From positions 3,621,623 to 3,685,622 of the forward strand of contig OY744615.1 in NCBI GenBank assembly GCA_963556255.1: a stretch of 64,000 nucleotides of DNA, given 5' to 3'. The position numbers and the translations under genes were made by a program. This DNA is from Allolobophora icterica. Its lineage: Eukaryota; Annelida; Clitellata; Crassiclitellata; Lumbricidae. The notes beneath the pieces are model-generated. The model ran no database searches and was not told the DNA's origin. It worked only from the letters and a program-made list of their open reading frames with translations. Positions 11,252 through 21,237 of the stretch are shown piece after piece (the first letter of the stretch is position 1; each line of letters starts with the position of its first letter).

Positions 11252-11982
11252 CTAGTCCAGATCGTTAGCAACATCATTCTCAATTGACAAAATAGCTAAG
11301 GTACGGTAGTGAGCCGTTCTTGAAACATCGTTTATCGTGAACTTATATGTAGGTTTGATAAGTTTTAGCTTAGAAAAGCTTCTTTCTCCCAAAACTACAG
11401 TGACAGGAACAGTCAGAAGTATTCGAAGTGCAATGTTATCTCCAAACTTCTTAATTAAGCACCACTCGAAGGCCAAGCGCAGGGCACCAGCCTATTCACG
11501 ATGTGCGTGTTAGGAAAGTCACTGTATCTTAACAGGATCATGGTAGATCTCTGCAAGGAATTATAGAACTCGATCCTCAGCAAGCATGAAACCATCAAGA
11601 TCCCTTGTTTCACCGGCTAGGGCCTATAGGCCTAAGTTTTTTTCCTCCAGATTTTTATTGCAATTCAGTAGATCCGTTTTTGTAACTCGTGAAATTTTTA
11701 TAGAAATCCAGACGACTCATGATACATTCTCAGTTGTTCAAAGCGATTGTCCATCGACAAGATTGCCATATCAACAATCTGGTTGAAATAATTTATGCGA
11801 TATTGTTCTTGTGCGTCTGAAAATCCTTCATCCTCAGCTTCATATGTAAAAGTTGTTTTTCTTTTGCGCACTACGTCGTTTCTTTGGAAACTGGTTCTAC
11901 TTCTAAGTCTGTGCCAATTTCCTTTGCAGTTGCTATTGCCGTTTCGAGGCCGCCCTCTCTGAAAGATTTCAACCATTTGCAA
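11252..11982 (-). pseudogene. hAT transposase, two decayed segments
   Basis: The distal segment (11252-11476) contains IALRILLTVPVTVVLGERSF and KLKLIKPTYKF, then LAILSIENDVAND. This is the hAT C-terminal dimerisation domain, in which the ERSFSKLKLIK stretch is diagnostic. The proximal segment (11698-11982) contains EQYRINYFNQIVDMAILSMD, a region before the dimerisation domain in transposases related to ZMYM-type proteins. The N-terminal zinc finger and most of the catalytic domain are absent, and the segments are not in one frame. Confidence 0.85.
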
Positions 11983-12024
11983 GTATGTTCCATGCTGTTA
12001 ATAGCAGGTGCTAGATCGACTGAG

Positions 12025-12164
12025 ACATAGACGTAGACTCGGGGGGGGGAAGCCGGGGCACGTGCCCCCAATAATTGAGATCGACAGTACATTTAATGCA
12101 ACAAGTGTAGAATAACTAAAACGCTCCCCCCCCCCCACAATACTTTGGACAAGTTTACGCCAGT
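12025..12164 (-). mobile_element. 140-bp hAT-type MITE, family B, copy 1
   Basis: Minus-strand copy of the CACTGGCGTAAACTTGTCC...GAGTCTACACCTATG family. Near-identical 8-mers CGACTGAG and TGACTGAG flank it. It is inserted in the hAT element 10847-12310. Confidence 0.8.
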
Positions 12165-12318
12165 TGACTGAGATGTTTTGATTGCCAGTATTGTTGCGTT
12201 GTCAGCGTTCAATATAATCACAGCAAAAAATTATAGCCAGCAGCGCGGGGCCCCTGAAAGCGCGGGCCCAAGGCGGCTGCCTCGTTCGCCTTGCCTTAGG
12301 GCCGGGCCTGCGTAAGTT

Positions 12319-13370
12319 AGTTTCCACCCGAGACGCTTTAGCTGTCGTACTAACCTTTAGAGTCCTTCTTTGTTTTCCTTAACCGTTGGTTGATTGTTGG
12401 GAACAGGTACGTTAAGTTCTTCATGTGATTCTACAATCGCTGCATCCAGCATGCTAAGCAAAATCTCTATAAAGACTTTGTCGCTAATTAATGAATCTTA
12501 AATCAGCACACTCTCGGAACACTGCATGGGCGGAATTCGGTCAAAATGTATATAAAAATAATTGGAAAAAATCTTGGTAACCACTAAAGGGCCGTAAATA
12601 AAAAGTAGAACATTTACGCTGCTTACTAATATAAAAAATAAAATCGGAAAAGATAGTTGAGTCCTTTGCCTACCTGGTTCCTTTGTTAACTTTCTGACAG
12701 GCAGCTGTGAAATAAGAAGTAAGCCTGACGTGCTGCGCCCAAGTTCGTTTCAACGTAGCCTATTAATTGAGCTTAACTTCCTAAAGTAGGTTTAATATTG
12801 GAGTGTCTTCTATTTGGATTGATGCGATGTTTACGGCTCGGCCTGAAAGGTCCTTCCATTTATTTGATTTTCGCTGAAAACTGTAAACATGTGATATCTC
12901 TTTTGCCCCTTACCTGGACCTGAATGACCTACCGAACGAGCTACTTAAGTGTAGCCTTGTTAAAGTTGAAGCTATGGAAGTGAAGGGCTATGAAGCTGGC
13001 CAAAGGTATTTGGAAAGAAACGGCTGAACTTGTGTTAAGCAGACTGATAGGTGAACTGTCTGTTCGCAATGGAGCACCATCCTTACGACCAACTTCTTTC
13101 GAAATGAAGTTCACAGAATTTATCTCAATCGCATGGGAAATTTCGTGAAATAAAGGAATAAGCTGCATTTCATGCGTACACATTACTAGAACGTAAAATT
13201 AGAATCATGGTCAATGTGTGAGTCTGGTATACAACTAGCAGAAAGTGTTAGCCATTTATTTCTCAACCTCGGCATGTTGCTTGCTACCTGATCTTCCCAT
13301 TGTCATGTTTGTTTTCTCTCGGGTTGAGTTCGCTAGAGGGAGCAAACAATTTTAAAACCTTTTTCCGCTC
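12319..13370. other. Unassigned intergenic stretch
   Basis: No recognisable gene. A minus-strand frame at 12941-13183 has no known motif and no convincing splice sites. Confidence 0.4.
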
Positions 13371-13371
13371 A

Positions 13372-13418
13372 GACGGGTTTTGAACCTCAATATGTCGCCA
13401 GCACAGTAACCACGAGAC
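13372..13418 (-). mobile_element. tRNA-like SINE head
   Basis: On the minus strand, CGTGGTTACTGTGCTGGC is followed by GAGGTTCAAAACCCGTC, with a perfect GGTTCAAAACC B-box form. No acceptor stem pairing is seen. Confidence 0.45.
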
Positions 13419-13551
13419 ATTCACACATCCACGTAGAATAATACAAATGGAAATCTCTAGACATTTTACAGCTGCTCTTACTGACGCACATCTTTTGTGA
13501 GGTACATAAAATGCTTCATGTTAAGTGTTTGCATACATAGGCCTACATACA

Positions 13552-13664
13552 CATGTATCCATACACCTACATACATACATACATACATACATACATACAT
13601 ACATACATACATACATACATACATACATACATACAATACAATACAATACAATACAATAAATCTT
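13552..13664. repeat. (CATA)n followed by (CAATA)n
   Basis: About 20 tetranucleotide units change abruptly to five pentanucleotide units CAATA, then CAATAAATCTTTATTGCAA. That last stretch resembles the 3' end of a retroelement with AATAAA. Confidence 0.9.
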
Positions 13665-13940
13665 TATTGCAACCGAGAACAATTCAATTAAATTCATAAT
13701 ACGATTCAATTCATAACACAATTCATATTAATACATAATACATTCAATACATTCAATTTTTTTCATTTTCAATTTATTCGCATAGTCAGCGGAAGCAAAA
13801 GGGAAAGCCCAAAGGGACCAAGGTCCCGCTACAGGGCCACCTGAACATAAGATGTAAACGAAAAATTTATGACTGCAAGAGTACAATTAATTTCCTGGTA
13901 TCTTAATCTATGTCGTACAAAATCATTAGTGTCGTACAAT

Positions 13941-14188
13941 AGATACATACATACATACATACATACATACATACATACATACATACATACATACATACAT
14001 ACATACATACATACATACATACATACATACATACATACATACCTGAATGACCTACATACATACATACATACATACATACATACATACATACATACATACA
14101 TACATACATACATACATACATACATACACACATACATACACACATACATAAATACATACATACATACATACATACATACATACATAAA
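13941..14188. repeat. (CATA)n array with one internal interruption
   Basis: Roughly 60 tetranucleotide units, interrupted at 14041-14055 by CCTGAATGACCTA and by a few CACA and AATA variants near its right end. Confidence 0.95.
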
Positions 14189-14199
14189 TACACCTGTTT

Positions 14200-14880
14200 A
14201 ATAGCTAGAAACCTACTTTAACGTTAAAAGGACTTCATCGTGAGACCTAAATACAACAATTTCTTCTACAACTACCACCACAGCCATCCTCATCCTTATT
14301 ATCTTCCTCCTCATCCTCTTCCTCCTCGAGTCCTCCTTCTCTTCCTCCTCTTCCTCCTCCACTTCATCATTTCAATGTAATTTTGTGAGGTCAGTTGTCA
14401 TCAATGCATTATTATACTATGTACATGTACAGCCATAATGTATACTGGGGACTTTTGCGTGCGTCCGTCTTACATGTATGTAATTTGTATCAAATTAATT
14501 GTCATTTTTAGATTGGTCTAATTTACCATTGCATTATAATCTGGCTTCTCTAATGGATTATATTCTGTAATAAAATGATAGTCAGAATATAAATTGTAGT
14601 CAAAAGTAATAATCGTTGGAGAATCCAAGTTGAAATGCTATGTAGGTAAGAGACACCAGAATTCTAGCAACGCTGGGAAAGCAAGCTGACGTAGAATAAT
14701 TATTGCATTCACTAACGTATGTACCTATATTAACCTTTTGATTTCGCCAGCGTCTACCTTTAAACGTAGTGTGAACTTAAATTCAAAGGTATATATGTGT
14801 TTGCGAACCATGTAGAAGGCATATGTCTAAATAGCCAATCCGCTGTCCCAGAGCGCATGAAAATGAGCTAACGTGCAAGA
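14200..14880. other. Downstream flank of FkbM gene
   Basis: A pyrimidine-rich stretch of TCC and TCT repeats lies at 14290-14370. Otherwise it is AT-rich unique sequence. It would contain the 3' UTR of the minus-strand gene, but no clear polyadenylation signal was identified. Confidence 0.4.
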
Positions 14881-15885
14881 TTACATGTCGTAAAGACGAC
14901 CTCTTATAATTATTAGCTTTTTTATGCATATATCTTTCCGCCATTGTGTCCAGTTTGAATGCAGCCTCTCCTCCGTGTCTGCATTGTACATGATATAATC
15001 TTTTTCGTCAAAGAAGTTCAGAAACTCGTCTACCAAAAGACGCTTTTCGAGAGTTTGGCTAAAGAACATCGGATAAAAACTCCACTCCATCTGAATTTTA
15101 AGAACGTCGGTGTTTCTGAAGAACTCGTCGTCCGCACTTGACGAAGTAAAGACGTTTCTTTCCGATCCTTCTACGTCGACTTTTACGATCACCTTCTTAT
15201 TTCTCATAAGCGGTAAAATGTCATTAGGCCTAAGTGTTATAACGGAAACTGACATATTGACGCAGTTCTTCGCACAAGAAGCTTCGTCCGACATCTGAGC
15301 GTTACCTCGATTCACCGGATTGTATTTCATAAACGTATTAGACCGATTTTCAGCAATGGCGTAGTGTAACAGGTCAATATTGTTGGTTACTCTGCCAAGA
15401 TAAACTGATTTCGACAGACGTTTCAACGTATTCCAGTTTGGCTCCACAGCCACAACGTGTCTGCCTACGTGAGCCACGGGAAGAGCGTATGAACCCAAGT
15501 TAGCTCCGATATCCAGAAATGTAATACCGTGATGTCTCCTCATGAACTTTACAGTCCTTAATACGTATGCACGTTCATAGTAGTTACCTTTTAGAATAGT
15601 CCTAGATATGTAGATATCGTCTTCGTCTCTGTAGGTACAGAAAGAAAATTCCATCTGATCTAATTTAGCTCTGACACAATTGAAATCTGTTTTGTTTGCA
15701 AAGAGGACAGGATCATGAAACTGCAAAATTGACGAAGTACTGCTCTGTACATTAGAATATGTAGGCCTAACTGGTTTGAGAATTCGCAGCAGCGATGTTT
15801 TCTTAGGCAGACATAGTATCCAAGTGATGATCGTGAGCAATAACACTGAAGTTAAGGCACAACATGTAACTGCTCGACGGTTCAT
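14881..15885 (-). CDS. FkbM family methyltransferase, membrane anchored
   Basis: Predicted protein of 334 residues, encoded by one coding exon. Residues 8-26 are a hydrophobic signal anchor after a short basic N-terminus, so a type II protein of the secretory pathway is likely. The SAM-binding core has FLDIGANLGSY at 123-133 (motif I, DxGANxG) and VAVEPN at 145-150. VKVDVEGSE at 234-242 is the FkbM hallmark (KxDVEGxE). N-glycosylation sequons lie near residues 64, 180, 210 and 311. Family members transfer methyl groups, usually to oxygen on sugars or small molecules; the substrate cannot be told here. The start is the ATG at 15885; the GTG just before it belongs to the leader. A strong splice acceptor lies 4 bp upstream of the ATG, so a non-coding 5' exon is likely. 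Two TAGGCCTA octamers lie in frame in the coding sequence (residues 39-42 and 218-221). Confidence 0.9.
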   Translation of the reverse strand: MNRRAVTCCALTSVLLLTIITWILCLPKKTSLLRILKPVRPTYSNVQSSTSSILQFHDPVLFANKTDFNCVRAKLDQMEFSFCTYRDEDDIYISRTILKGNYYERAYVLRTVKFMRRHHGITFLDIGANLGSYALPVAHVGRHVVAVEPNWNTLKRLSKSVYLGRVTNNIDLLHYAIAENRSNTFMKYNPVNRGNAQMSDEASCAKNCVNMSVSVITLRPNDILPLMRNKKVIVKVDVEGSERNVFTSSSADDEFFRNTDVLKIQMEWSFYPMFFSQTLEKRLLVDEFLNFFDEKDYIMYNADTEERLHSNWTQWRKDICIKKLIIIRGRLYDM

Positions 15886-15887
15886 CA

Positions 15888-15902
15888 CTCTAAAAAAACA
15901 AG
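15888..15902 (-). promoter_or_regulatory. Splice acceptor in the FkbM 5' UTR
   Basis: On the minus strand CTTGTTTTTTTAG is followed by AGTG and then the start codon. This pyrimidine tract plus AG suggests that the coding exon is preceded by an intron and an upstream untranslated exon. Confidence 0.55.
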
Positions 15903-15923
15903 TGTTGAAATAATATCCATCCC

Positions 15924-16011
15924 AATGGGCATTAGTTGGGCCCCATGTAGGCTCTATGCGGGTCCCATATGGGAATATGGGTTCTACGTTGGCTCCATGC
16001 GGGCATGGTGG
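15924..16011. repeat. Imperfect GGGCCCCATG minisatellite
   Basis: Alternating words such as GGGCCCCATG, GGTCCCATATGGG and GGCTCCATGCGGG. A related patch lies at 20653-20715 (GGAGCCCATAATTATAGG, GAGCCCATATGGG). Confidence 0.6.
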
Positions 16012-16749
16012 CAGGGATTAACATTAAACATTGGGCCTACTGCTGGTGCAGATTTGTTGACTGAGCCGTTGATTGAATCACCGAAATGGCAGTTGTTGAT
16101 GTTTCATGCGTCATTTGTTCTGTATGTCAATAATTCTGAACTCTGACATTTCAACTTAATTTCATAACGTATTTTTAGTAAACGTATTCCTTTTCATACG
16201 TATTTAATGGAATACACAGACTACTTGTAGCGTTGTCTCTGTCCCACCCAAATACCCTTATCTTTAGGCCTACATATATTATATAGATTAGTTAAGTCAC
16301 AGTCTTATAATTGACAATAGGCCTAGAAGCTAATTAGATGAGAACAATAAACGATTACATTAATATGTAAGTGTGCAGCATCTATGACCAACACGTTTTA
16401 ATATAAAATTAGAGTAGATTCGGGACTATGTGTAGCGGTTCGAGACTAAAGACAGAGAAGGTGTCGGCTGCTGATTGGAGCAATTCAATTCCAACGGACA
16501 ATGACTTTCTGTCGTCTGCTACGTGTGCGTAATGAACGTTCCTAGAATTACGGAGAAACAGATAATGTTTTACGTTGATGACGATGGTCGCTCACCTGGG
16601 TAACGTTGGCATCTAACGGGTGAATAGTACGAGAAGGAGCGTAAGGATGATCAGTCTGTTGTGTTGCTAAGATCCTCGAGAAGAGATCTTGTTGAAAACT
16701 TTAAGACGTTTCACTATAAAAATTATAACGATGCAGTTATTAAGCGTCG
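16012..16749. other. Upstream flank of FkbM gene
   Basis: Unique sequence that may hold the 5' exon and promoter of the minus-strand methyltransferase. No specific promoter motif is claimed. Confidence 0.35.
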
Positions 16750-16912
16750 GATGATGAGATCGATGTAAAGGGCAAGGCCCTTCGTTTTTTAAGAGCTCGA
16801 GTAGATGATGAGATCGATGTAAAGGGCAAGGCCCTTCGTTTTTTAAGAGCTCGAGTAGATGATGAGATCGATGTAAAGGGCAAGGCCCTTCGTTTTTTAA
16901 GAGCTCGAGTAG
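16750..16912. repeat. Three identical 54-bp tandem units with a hairpin
   Basis: The unit starts GATGATGAGATCGATG at 16750, 16804 and 16858. The three copies are identical over 54 bp. Each contains AAGGGCAAGGCCCTT (6-bp stem, AAG loop) followed by CGTTTTTT and the palindrome GAGCTCGAG. Confidence 0.95.
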
Positions 16913-17308
16913 AATCGCATCTCGTCGGTTGAGCTGAAGTTTGTCGTCATGAACGAAATTATATAGTAACTTGTTAGTCCAACTGATGAAGTTTCCGGAC
17001 TAATATATTGCGGACTAATATATTCGAGTCCGATACGAGAACTTTTCGATTTAAACGACTCTTGGTGTGTGAGCTGCGAGAAGAGAATCAAAGAAAAGAA
17101 ACAGATGCCTACGCCATTCTCCGAAGCTTGGTCTACGCGCAACGCGATCGTCGTCAAAGCGTGGTGACTGCAGTGGGAGCGAATTCAAGAGGAGAAGAAC
17201 AATCTATACGAAGATACATCTACTACAATCCAGAGGGAGGTTATTCTAGGCGATAATACTTTGCCTGTATATGTTAATACAGAAGCTGGTCTAAGTAAGA
17301 TAGATAGC

Positions 17309-17550
17309 GGGCCCCGTAGAGTAATGGATAACACACTGGCGTGGAGAGCAGTAGGTACCGAGATCGATTCTCGTAGACCTCGTTAGGTTTATTCAGCCTT
17401 CCACTCGCTAGGTGGTTAAATGAATTGTAGGCCGTGATTGGCGCCCTGTTGGCTGCCGTATAGAACAGTTATATTCGACTCCTGTAAAACTTTTATCATG
17501 TGCTTCAACTGTATACATGTATATAAGGCGCCCTGCGTGGCTGCCGTTTC
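17309..17550 (+). mobile_element. tRNA-derived SINE, tRNA-Arg-like head
   Basis: GGCCCCGTAGAGTAATGGAT followed by AACACACTGG resembles the 5' half of a tRNA-Arg (GGCCCCGTGGCxxAATGGATAACGC). GAGATCGATTCTC takes the B-box position. The body has the words TTGGCGCCCTGTTGGCTGCC and GGCGCCCTGCGTGGCTGCC. The latter recurs near 22507, where another tRNA-like head precedes it. Confidence 0.6.
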
Positions 17551-17692
17551 TACTATAATGTGTATGTTCACTGTACAGCGCAGTGCGGTTAGCAGGCGCT
17601 TAAATAAAGAAAAGATTATAAAAAAGGAAACTTTAGGGCATTGCTATTTTGAATGTTTGGCATTGCTTTGCCATGAAACTGATGCATGTTTT

Positions 17693-17918
17693 CAGGGGCG
17701 GCGCTACACCAGGGCGCGCCAGGGCAAATGCCCTGGTAAAAAAAGCCTTTGCCCTGGTCGTTGCCCTGCCAGAATTTTTGCTCTGACCATGATTATTTGG
17801 GGCATAATTTTTGCCTTGCCCATGATTTACTTGATGCATAAATCGCCCTCTGCACTGGTTACTTGTATGACTGCCCTGGCTTTGCCCTGGTTACAAAACT
17901 TGTCTGGCGCCGCCACTG
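17693..17918. mobile_element. 226-bp hAT-type MITE
   Basis: Ends CAGGGGCGGCGC and GGCGCCGCCACTG (reversed CAGTGGCGGCGCC) are flanked by the exact 8-bp duplication CATGTTTT (17685-17692 and 17919-17926). The interior is dominated by repeated TTGCCCTGG words. The open frame crossing it is a by-product. Confidence 0.95.
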
Positions 17919-18406
17919 CATGTTTTCCTAAACTAATATACATTATACATATTTACAGAACAGACTCATAATTTTAGTATTATCATGGTATTATTAACTT
18001 TGTAGCCCTCCTTAGGATGCAAATAGGTCAGCATGAACTGAAAGTAACCTGGCGTATGGTCAACGCCTAACTCCCTATCATTTAGAATTTTAGAGAAATA
18101 TTGGTTAGACGTTACATATCTGCGGGCTCGCGTTCGAGATTTGAATGTAGAAATAAAAAAATCTAGGTAAAGGTTAAGACAAACTGTGATCTATTCTGCT
18201 AGTTTTAGTAGCTAAATTGTCAGTTTAGTAGTAGATCTGTACTTACACGTGTTAGGAGTAGACGCAGCGTAGAGGTCGTCTGACGTACGGATTAAAAATT
18301 CGTGACGTAGACAATATTTGAATTGTTACTGCCTCATTGGGTCGGGTCAAGCTATTGACGACCGTGTATACAAACATGGCTACAGACTTAACCTTACTTA
18401 CTTAAG

Positions 18407-18480
18407 TATGGTATGGTATCTGAGAATTTATAAAGCGCCTCTCACCGTGTGAACTATTCAGAGGCGCTCTCAGCATGTGA
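18407..18480 (-). mobile_element. LINE or SINE 3' end, minus strand
   Basis: On the minus strand GAGCGCCTCTGAATAG...GGCGCTTTATAAATTC ends in a (GATACCATACC)-like tail. This matches the GGCGCTATATAAATTCxATGATTGATT ending seen on the plus strand at 24345-24382. Confidence 0.5.
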
Positions 18481-18889
18481 TCCTCGCGGAAACAGAAATG
18501 ACTTTAAACGATGAACAAGAGAGAGAGAGAGAGAGAACTTAGTAAGTAGGGTCCCACGCAGTAGGCCTACCAACAGGGCCGGATTAACCACTCGGGGGGC
18601 CCCATGCTAATTATACACGGGGGGCCCCTTGTCGAATTGAGCATGGAATGATGGGGATGACAATCAGCGTGTAGTAAAGAAGGGTCAATGCTGTGTACCT
18701 TGCTGCTCAAATTAGTAGGACTTTATTAATGCATACAACACAACTTTGACACTTTGCATTTTAGGATTGTCTAAGGTTGTTTCAAATGTTTGTTACAGTA
18801 AATCGACAACATACAGTTAGCGTAAAATTATAATCAGATTTCGATCTGCTCTCTTCATTGTTAACAGCTCAGAAGCACTTTGCGACTTC

Positions 18890-19085
18890 TAGGCTCTAGC
18901 AGCTGCAAACTGTGGAATAATGTAATAAAATCAAGTTAAGCACGTCACTCTCAACACTAAGAAGTTTCAATGTAGTTAGACGTTTGTGTGTCATAGAAGT
19001 TCGCAGTTCATTTTTAATAAGTCCCATCTTACTTAAACAGCGTTCACCGGAACAGTTGGAGATCATTGCTGACACAAACGTCTAC
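18890..19085 (-). pseudogene. hAT dimerisation domain remnant
   Basis: The minus strand reads CSGERCLSKMGLIKNELRTS, then MTHKRLTTLKLLSVESDVL. This corresponds to the hAT C-terminal signature (usually ERSFSKLKxIKxxLRSxMxQERLxxLxxLSIE). No other transposase part was found in the element. Confidence 0.7.
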
Positions 19086-19292
19086 ATGAACATACGCAGA
19101 GCTACGGAAACATTAGGGAATGTTTCATGAAGGTTCTCGGTGTACACTAGCGTAACTAAAGCAGGTGTGACATAGCCTCTTGATTTTGCAAAATCAGCAA
19201 TTTAAAACATTTGTCAGGGAATGCGTCAGGCTGCAAATCTCGTGCATGTCGCGGCTAGCCTGATGGAAAATCCTCAAATCTTGTCAGGCTCT

Positions 19293-19432
19293 CACTGGCG
19301 TAAATTTGTTAAAAATATTGGGGGAGGGGGGATTTGGTTATTTATTCTTCACTTGTTGCATTAAATGTACAGTCGATCTCAATTATTGGGGGGCATGTGC
19401 CCCGGCTGCCCCCCTCAGAGTCTAGGCCTATG
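19293..19432 (+). mobile_element. 140-bp hAT-type MITE, family B, copy 2
   Basis: CACTGGCGTAAATTTG to GAGTCTAGGCCTATG, with a GGGGGAGGGGGGATTTGGTT block and TGCCCCGGCTGCCCCCCTC. Flanking 8-mers are only roughly alike (CAGGCTCT and CAGGGGCT). It is nested in the hAT element 18574-19909. Its right end carries a TAGGCCTA octamer where the other copies have TACACCTA or TAATCCTA. Confidence 0.8.
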
Positions 19433-19917
19433 CAGGGGCTCTAATCTACCAAAATCTGTTACAACTTTGACTACACAACGAACTAATAAATTGTAAGCGT
19501 GAATTCTCTGCCTTAGCAACGTCAACAACTTTTCTGCAATAACGAAATAAGTTTCAGCACGAAACCTTGCAATATGAGCTCGCTGCTTTGTGTATGCTGG
19601 GAAACAAATCGCACAGGAATAGAAGCAAAATTGACGTCAGCATGTAATTAGTATATTGACTGAAAGAAGTTAAGTTAAAAGAAACGCATGTACACAGCAT
19701 TAGGTTGCATAGCCGACATTTCAAATTTGTTTAATGCAAATTGTTGCTTCAACTGAAACTGATGGCTCTTTAATTCTTGTGAACAAATAATTATTTGGTG
19801 CGATAAATTCTGTGTTTGTCCTGTAGTATTCCGGCTTCAGTCGGGGGGCCCCTGTAAGCGGGGGGCCCCATGCTAAAGCATATTGAGCATACTGGTTAAT
19901 CCGGCCCTGCCTACCAA

Positions 19918-20165
19918 GGGAAGGGAGTTCCATAGGGATGGACCCACGACAGCGAAAGAGCGAGACTGAGCCAGGGCAGACCTCACCCGGGGAACGAATA
20001 GATCAAGTCGATTCAGAGAACGTAGGGGTCGATGAGAAGAAGCTGAGAGAGGTTTGCGCATCAGGTCACAAAGGTAGGCTGGAGCTAAGCCCTTCTGTGC
20101 CTTAGAGATAAGAGCTATGATTTTGAAGTGGATACGAGCGGAGATAGGAAGCCAATGTAAGTAAG
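19918..20165 (-). pseudogene. CR1/L2-like LINE C-terminal tail
   Basis: The minus strand contains RPLRSLNRLDLFVPRVRSAL followed by AQSRSFAVVGPSLWNSLPL, the conserved tail of this LINE group. The downstream part leads to a 3' end with (TTAC)n at 20156-20172. Confidence 0.8.
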
Positions 20166-20655
20166 TAAGTATATTCCTTAATTAACTCTAGCAAACGCAC
20201 AGCGCTTTACCTACAATTTTACACAAAGAGGAAAGAAAAATATAACAGTAATAATGACGTTAGATGATAAATGAAATAATAGCAACAGAGCCTAACTTAC
20301 AGCATCCTACCCAGGAAACCTCGTCGGGTAAGGGAGTCCAATCACAGTATAAATAATTATACTGTGGTCCAATCAAGGGAGAACCAGATTATGGGAACGA
20401 GGGCGCAAATCATACCCGGTCTTTAGAACGGGAAGTAGAAGGTCATGGAGGAGGTGACTAGGGTTTTTGAGAATTTTATTAAAGAGATCACGATCAGCTT
20501 TTTTGCAGAGTTCCTGAAAAGTAGTAAAAGAAGGAGGGAGGTAGCCAAGGCGAACCAACTTACGAATAATTGCGCCCAAATGATAAAGTTCCTGCTTGTT
20601 GGCAAAGCCAAGATGCCATAGTCCTAAGCCGGACTCTGCTAGGATGCTCACATGG
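20166..20655 (-). pseudogene. Jockey-like LINE, C-terminal tail
   Basis: The minus-strand frame 20373-20651 includes IIRKLVRLGYLPPSFTTFQE, LCKKADRDLFNKILKNPSHL and RPRSHNLVLP. The same domain is present in the neighbouring copy at 20870-21117. It is 5' truncated. The lower part is 3' UTR-like. Confidence 0.75.
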
Positions 20656-21237
20656 AGCCCATAATTATAGGATCCCTATTCCCTATTATAGTGGACCCGT
20701 CTAGAGCCCATATGGGTTCACTGTAGCGCCCAAGGAAATCCTGGCAGGCTAATCAATCAATCAATCAATCAAATTCGTTTATTCAAACATTAAGTTGACA
20801 CAGACGCAACTTAGACAAACAAGACTATAAAAGACAAATTCTAGGGCCAAAAGTACAGGGTTTTATGCATGAAATTGTCAATAACCATTCTTATAAAGGA
20901 TCCGTGAAATGTAGTTTCGGTCATCTTTGTGCGGCAGGGAGAAGTTATGAGATCTAATGCGAAGATTATGACCACCGGTGCTACGAGGAGGGGGGGTCAG
21001 GCCCCGAAGGACATGGTTGGGATCATTACAAACAGCCTTTAAAAGATTGTAATCAGATGCCTCGGCCATGTGTGCAGCATTGGCGGCATCCACAGGCAGG
21101 AAACCCAACCGGATCATGCGGTTGATTAAACGTTCAATCCTGTCCCTGTTCTTCTGGGAGGTGAAACCCCACCATGCAGGAGAGGCGTAAAAGATCTGAG
21201 CAATAGCAGTCGCCTTGGTGACATCATGGATGGACTA

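Larger units (their letters stand above)
10847..12310 (-). mobile_element. hAT element with transposase remnants
   Basis: Inverted ends CAGGCCCGGCCCTA and TAGGGCCGGGCCTG are flanked by the exact 8-bp duplication CGTAAGTT (10839-10846 and 12311-12318). Subterminal sequence is rich in GCGGGGCCC. The element is 1,464 bp long and carries two transposase pieces on the minus strand. A 140-bp MITE (12025-12164) is inserted in it. Confidence 0.93.
18574..19909 (-). mobile_element. hAT element with transposase remnant
   Basis: Ends CAGGGCCGGATTAACCA and TGGTTAATCCGGCCCTG are flanked by the exact 8-bp duplication CCTACCAA (18566-18573 and 19910-19917). GGGGGGCCCC blocks lie subterminally on both sides. 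A 140-bp MITE is nested at 19293-19432. Confidence 0.93.

Noticed and set aside
17438..17971. 177-residue open frame
   Set aside because: It crosses the SINE tail and the whole hAT MITE 17693-17918, and its repetitive middle is the MITE's GCCCTGG repeats.
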